Below, one piece after another: positions 61,332-64,000 of a DNA stretch of 64,000 nucleotides (position 1 is the stretch's first letter; each line of letters starts with the position of its first letter). The notes under the pieces are model-generated. The model had not been told where the DNA came from. It made no database searches and was given only the letters and a program-made list of their open reading frames with translations. The stretch lies in assembly GCA_002734065.2 (NCBI GenBank), contig NVXU02000054.1:62001-126000 (forward strand), read 5' to 3'. This DNA comes from Fluviicola sp. (GTDB lineage Bacteria > Bacteroidota > Bacteroidia > Flavobacteriales_D > Crocinitomicaceae). The translations under genes and the position numbers were made by a program.

Positions 61332-61533
61332 TATAAAAGTAGAGCGAGCAAAGAAAGATTTAACTCAGGCTGAGTTAGCAGAACGAGTTCAGGTTAGCAG
61401 ACAGACAATTAACGCAATTGAATTGGGAAAATATAATTTATCAACCATTCTTGCGCTGAAAATCGCCGCTATTTTTGAAACAGAGGTAAATTGCATTTTT
61501 GAATTAGAAAAAAATGACTGGGAGAGTAAGTAA
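61321..61533 (+). CDS. small XRE family HTH regulator
   Basis: 70 aa, essentially one Cro/C1-type helix-turn-helix: VERAKKDLTQAELAERVQVS, RQTINAIELGKYNLSTILAL and KIAAIFETEVNCIFEL. This YgzD-like architecture (single HTH, no effector domain) is common as the second gene after a small membrane protein. It likely represses its own operon. Overlaps the membrane protein gene by 11 nt. Confidence 0.95.
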   Translation: MKNNIKVERAKKDLTQAELAERVQVSRQTINAIELGKYNLSTILALKIAAIFETEVNCIFELEKNDWESK

Positions 61534-61910
61534 AAAAAGATAGAGCAACTCGGGAGAGCTGCTCTATCATAACCTAACCTAACCACTATTCACTGAAAAA
61601 GATATTTAACAGTAAGTAAAACTTACTTTATCTTTACAGAACAAATATACGAACTCTTTTGCGATTTTTAAAATGTTAAAACGCTTCAATTGAAGGTGAT
61701 AAACGTGTTTTTTGCATGCATAAAATTGATAATCTATGTTTAATACCCAAAAAAAGATTATTAATAGATAAAATAATTCAATTAGTAGAATTCAATTTCA
61801 AAAAGCGCAAATAATTTTTTATAGAAAAAAAAATCAACTATTCGACATAAGAGGGCATTTGTTCGATGAATTTGATCAGTTATCGAGTAATTTAGACGTT
61901 AATTTTAGAA
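61534..61910. other. gap between the XRE gene and the GH113-like gene
   Basis: 377 bp. A 9-bp hairpin GATAGAGCA (61539-61547)/TGCTCTATC (61560-61568) lies just after the XRE stop; it has a T run on the minus strand and none on the plus strand, so it could end transcripts from the right. CCTAACCTAACC follows. The rest is AT-rich, with no gene seen. Confidence 0.5.
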
Positions 61911-62981
61911 TTAATTGGATTTAGGAGAGATAATTTCTTCTTGTCCGTACCATTTTTTGATAATCTGCTCAGTTATTTTGCCTTGAGGGGTGTACCTCCT
62001 ATTTTCTTCTCCTCCAATTTCACCTCCCCCCATACGATGTAGGCGCCATTTCCAAAAGAAGCCTCCTGCCATCCAATCATTCTGCCAAACGGACTCAAAG
62101 AGTGCTTCATAGGCGGTGTTTTGATTGTTTTGATTCGTTAAAACCGTGTCTTCATCGTATTTCCAAAAGCCGGAGTTACTGTACTCTATGCTTTTGTACC
62201 CGTATTCAGTAAATAAAATTTTAGCGTCGTGTTTTTTACTTAATTTCTTTAATTTTTTCTCAACAACTCCCCAAGCTTGTTTTAGCTCTTCAAGCTGTGG
62301 TCGAGCCTTTGTCGAAAGAGGAAAATAAGCATCAATGCCAATAAAATCAACTTCGTCCCAAAATCCGACCTTCTCATAGTTGTCCCAGTTTGCAGCGTAA
62401 GTAATTTTTCCGTGATAAACTTTTCTTACTTTCTTTATCAAGTTTTCCCAGAATTGTGGGCGTTTTACTACGGCTTTTCTATATTCTGTACCAATACAAA
62501 AAAGATCTACTTCCATAGAATCGGAAAGTTTCGCAAAAGTTAAAATGTATTTTTCATAAGAATTCTCCCAAATTATCCAGTCTTCTTCACTGGATAAATC
62601 AAAATCTCCAGGCCAACCTTGTCCAATAACCCAAACATGAGGTTTCATCATTGTTTTGAGGTCATGTTCTTTAGCCATTTCTATGCATTCTACGACTCCA
62701 CCAATGCTCTCTCCCCACCATTTTTTGTTTTCAGAGTAGATGACCTCTGCCTTTCCTTGCAATGTATGTCCGTAGGGTATGAATGCCACCCAGTCAGCAT
62801 TCACTCGTTTTACCCCTCCAATCGATTCTTTGCTAACTGGAACTGACGGCATTTCAAAACTCACACCGTTAATTTTTTGACTCTTAATAGAAGGCTCAAT
62901 GTTCTCAGCGATTATATCACGGTTTTCTGAACATTGACAAAAAAGAGATACTATAAAAAGAAGAATGAAGGATTTTTGCAC
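61911..62981 (-). CDS. GH113-like glycoside hydrolase lipoprotein
   Basis: 356 aa. Lipoprotein signal (MQKSFILLFIVSLFCQCSEN, lipobox FCQC). The rest is a TIM-barrel with beta-mannanase-like GH113 features: RVNADWVAFIPYGHTLQGKA, LKTMMKPHVWVIGQGWPGDF, LFCIGTEYRKAV (acid/base Glu), VDFIGIDAYFPLS, LFTEYGYKS (nucleophile Glu) and GGFFWKWRLHRMGGGE. It would hydrolyse a beta-linked polysaccharide such as mannan at the cell surface. It is not part of a polysaccharide utilisation locus here. The family call is by motifs; GTA TIM-barrel-like proteins are related and an alternative. Confidence 0.82.
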   Translation of the reverse strand: MQKSFILLFIVSLFCQCSENRDIIAENIEPSIKSQKINGVSFEMPSVPVSKESIGGVKRVNADWVAFIPYGHTLQGKAEVIYSENKKWWGESIGGVVECIEMAKEHDLKTMMKPHVWVIGQGWPGDFDLSSEEDWIIWENSYEKYILTFAKLSDSMEVDLFCIGTEYRKAVVKRPQFWENLIKKVRKVYHGKITYAANWDNYEKVGFWDEVDFIGIDAYFPLSTKARPQLEELKQAWGVVEKKLKKLSKKHDAKILFTEYGYKSIEYSNSGFWKYDEDTVLTNQNNQNTAYEALFESVWQNDWMAGGFFWKWRLHRMGGGEIGGEENRRYTPQGKITEQIIKKWYGQEEIISPKSN

Positions 62982-63276
62982 AGTCTAAGTTAAGTTATTT
63001 TTTCTTTATTTTGAGTATTTAAGCCTTGTTTTAGAATATTTAAAACAATTTTGAGTGATTAGGCACTTGTATATTTTTAAAGTTAGTCGAATAAATTTAG
63101 AAACAATAGTAATCAATATGTTTTGACTGATTGACTTTTGAACCAACGATAAACCGTTTTAGATACTTTTCATCTTCTTAAGGCCTTATTTTATTCGTCT
63201 AAATGTTCTTCAAAACACTAGTGAATTGAATAAAAATAGTCTAAATTAGCAGGACTAAACAACTAAAACTACAAGT

Positions 63277-64000
63277 ATGAATACGCTACTAAAAACCATC
63301 AGTGTCTTTTTTCTAATGGCACTTTTGAACCTCTCTTTTTCTCAAATTACTGTGCATTATGAAGCTTTTGGCTCGGGGTTAGGTACTTGGACAGGAATTA
63401 GCGTAACAGATGCCTCTAATGTTTGGACTGGAGGTGGTGGTGTTGCATCTATGAACGGTTTTGGAGGCAGTGATGATGAAGATTGGTTAGTTTCTCCTGC
63501 CATTAATATGGATACACAAGGGGACGAGTATCTTATCTTTGAGTATGACGATTCGTTCAATGGTGCATTAATAGAAGTTTTGTATTCTACAGATTACAAC
63601 GGTGGAGGGAGTGTTGCTGATTTACAATTGGCGAATTGGATCGCTTTGCCGGATAGAGTGGTAGATGTGAATAGTCTGTCTTGTTTTGGGAACTCTTTAG
63701 AAAGGCATCCAGCAATTGATGTAAGTGCTATTGTGGGAACAAACGTTTATTATGCAATAAAATACACTGGTCTTGCGGCTAATTCAAAAAGTTATGTAAT
63801 CGATAACATTCATATTGAAGCAGATTACTATGGCGCCGTATATACGTTTTTAGCAAATGGGGGAAATTGTGCTCAATTAAAATCAGAGTTGTATCAATCT
63901 GTAAAAGGTATAATTAATGTCCCACGCTATACATCCAGTTTATATGATGTCTGGGATGCCTTAGTCGTTACGGATAGAAGATGGAACGATGCCAATAATG
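63277..64000 (+). CDS. secreted endonuclease I family protein (partial, cut by window end)
   Basis: 241 codons are visible from the ATG at 63277. Signal peptide MNTLLKTISVFFLMALLNLS, then a choice-of-anchor J-like jelly roll (residues about 22-190: YEAFGSGLGTWTGISVTDAS, DWLVSPAINMDTQGDEYL, SYVIDNIHIEADY). The final visible part (LKSELYQSVKGIINVPRYTS, SLYDVWDALVVTDRRWND) matches the start of the Endonuclease_1 domain (YDALWDAYKxTD-like), whose catalytic residues lie beyond the window. Such extracellular DNases release nucleotides from environmental DNA. A T9SS sorting domain is expected downstream. Confidence 0.82.
   Translation, partial: MNTLLKTISVFFLMALLNLSFSQITVHYEAFGSGLGTWTGISVTDASNVWTGGGGVASMNGFGGSDDEDWLVSPAINMDTQGDEYLIFEYDDSFNGALIEVLYSTDYNGGGSVADLQLANWIALPDRVVDVNSLSCFGNSLERHPAIDVSAIVGTNVYYAIKYTGLAANSKSYVIDNIHIEADYYGAVYTFLANGGNCAQLKSELYQSVKGIINVPRYTSSLYDVWDALVVTDRRWNDANN

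Overview
The window looks like a chromosomal segment of a member of the Bacteroidota, most likely Flavobacteriales (Cryomorphaceae/Crocinitomicaceae-like; the family placement is inference). Evidence: AT-rich DNA, many secreted proteins ending in type IX secretion (T9SS) sorting domains of both type A and type B, Bacteroidota-style promoters (TTG/TTTG, about 19-20 nt, then TAnnTTTG), a Bacteroidota-type FtsL and MraY, a DUF5686 outer-membrane protein and a LytS/LytT-like pair whose kinase carries a beta-propeller sensor. No insertion sequence, phage, CRISPR array or rRNA operon is visible.

Layout. 1-10.1 kb (mostly minus strand): a PadR regulator cut by the window edge, a T9SS type B adhesin-like protein, a DUF5686 protein, a small membrane protein, and the coaX - outer-membrane barrel - repeat protein - lptC operon. 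10.2 kb: tRNA-Phe with promoter and terminator. 10.7-27.5 kb (minus): an almost complete division and cell-wall (dcw) cluster, transcribed mraZ-rsmH-ftsL-ftsI-murE-mraY-murD-[unknown]-ftsW-murG-murC-ftsQ-ftsA-ftsZ-yqeY; murF and ddl are absent. The unknown gene between murD and ftsW resembles a degenerate, free-standing Mur ligase C-terminal domain. 27.9-36.4 kb (plus): EamA transporter, ribosomal proteins L21/L27, a RelE/ParE-type toxin-antitoxin pair, serS, secreted proteins, a large TPR protein and msrA. 36.6-42.4 kb: LytTR response regulator, propeller kinase, a tiny acidic lipoprotein and an uncharacterised cytoplasmic protein. 42.4-53.3 kb: thiL, a 1312-aa repeat adhesin, a pair of M16 peptidases and a CotH-like secreted protein. 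53.4-57.2 kb: a SAM-I riboswitch in front of a two-gene (split) cobalamin-dependent methionine synthase. 57.4-64 kb: a T9SS type A secreted protein, a decayed copy of the metH 3' end, a small lipoprotein, a membrane protein/XRE regulator pair, a GH113-like lipoprotein and the start of a secreted endonuclease I.

Most of the window is core metabolism. The less ordinary material is: the MurD-like stand-alone domain in the dcw cluster; a 60-bp perfect palindrome between two convergent genes; a possible switching helix downstream of the SAM riboswitch; the metH 3'-end duplicate flanking a secreted-protein gene; two clusters of AGTGGTAA boxes flanking the putative mraZ promoter; and several families of short dispersed repeats (REP-like GGAC/GTCC hairpins, a heptanucleotide satellite, TTAACTCC/TTAACTTC hairpins) that invade intergenic DNA and in places the ends of genes.

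Several promoters place TAnnTTTG only 4-6 nt before the start codon, suggesting leaderless mRNAs. All functional assignments come from reading motifs by eye; no database search was run.
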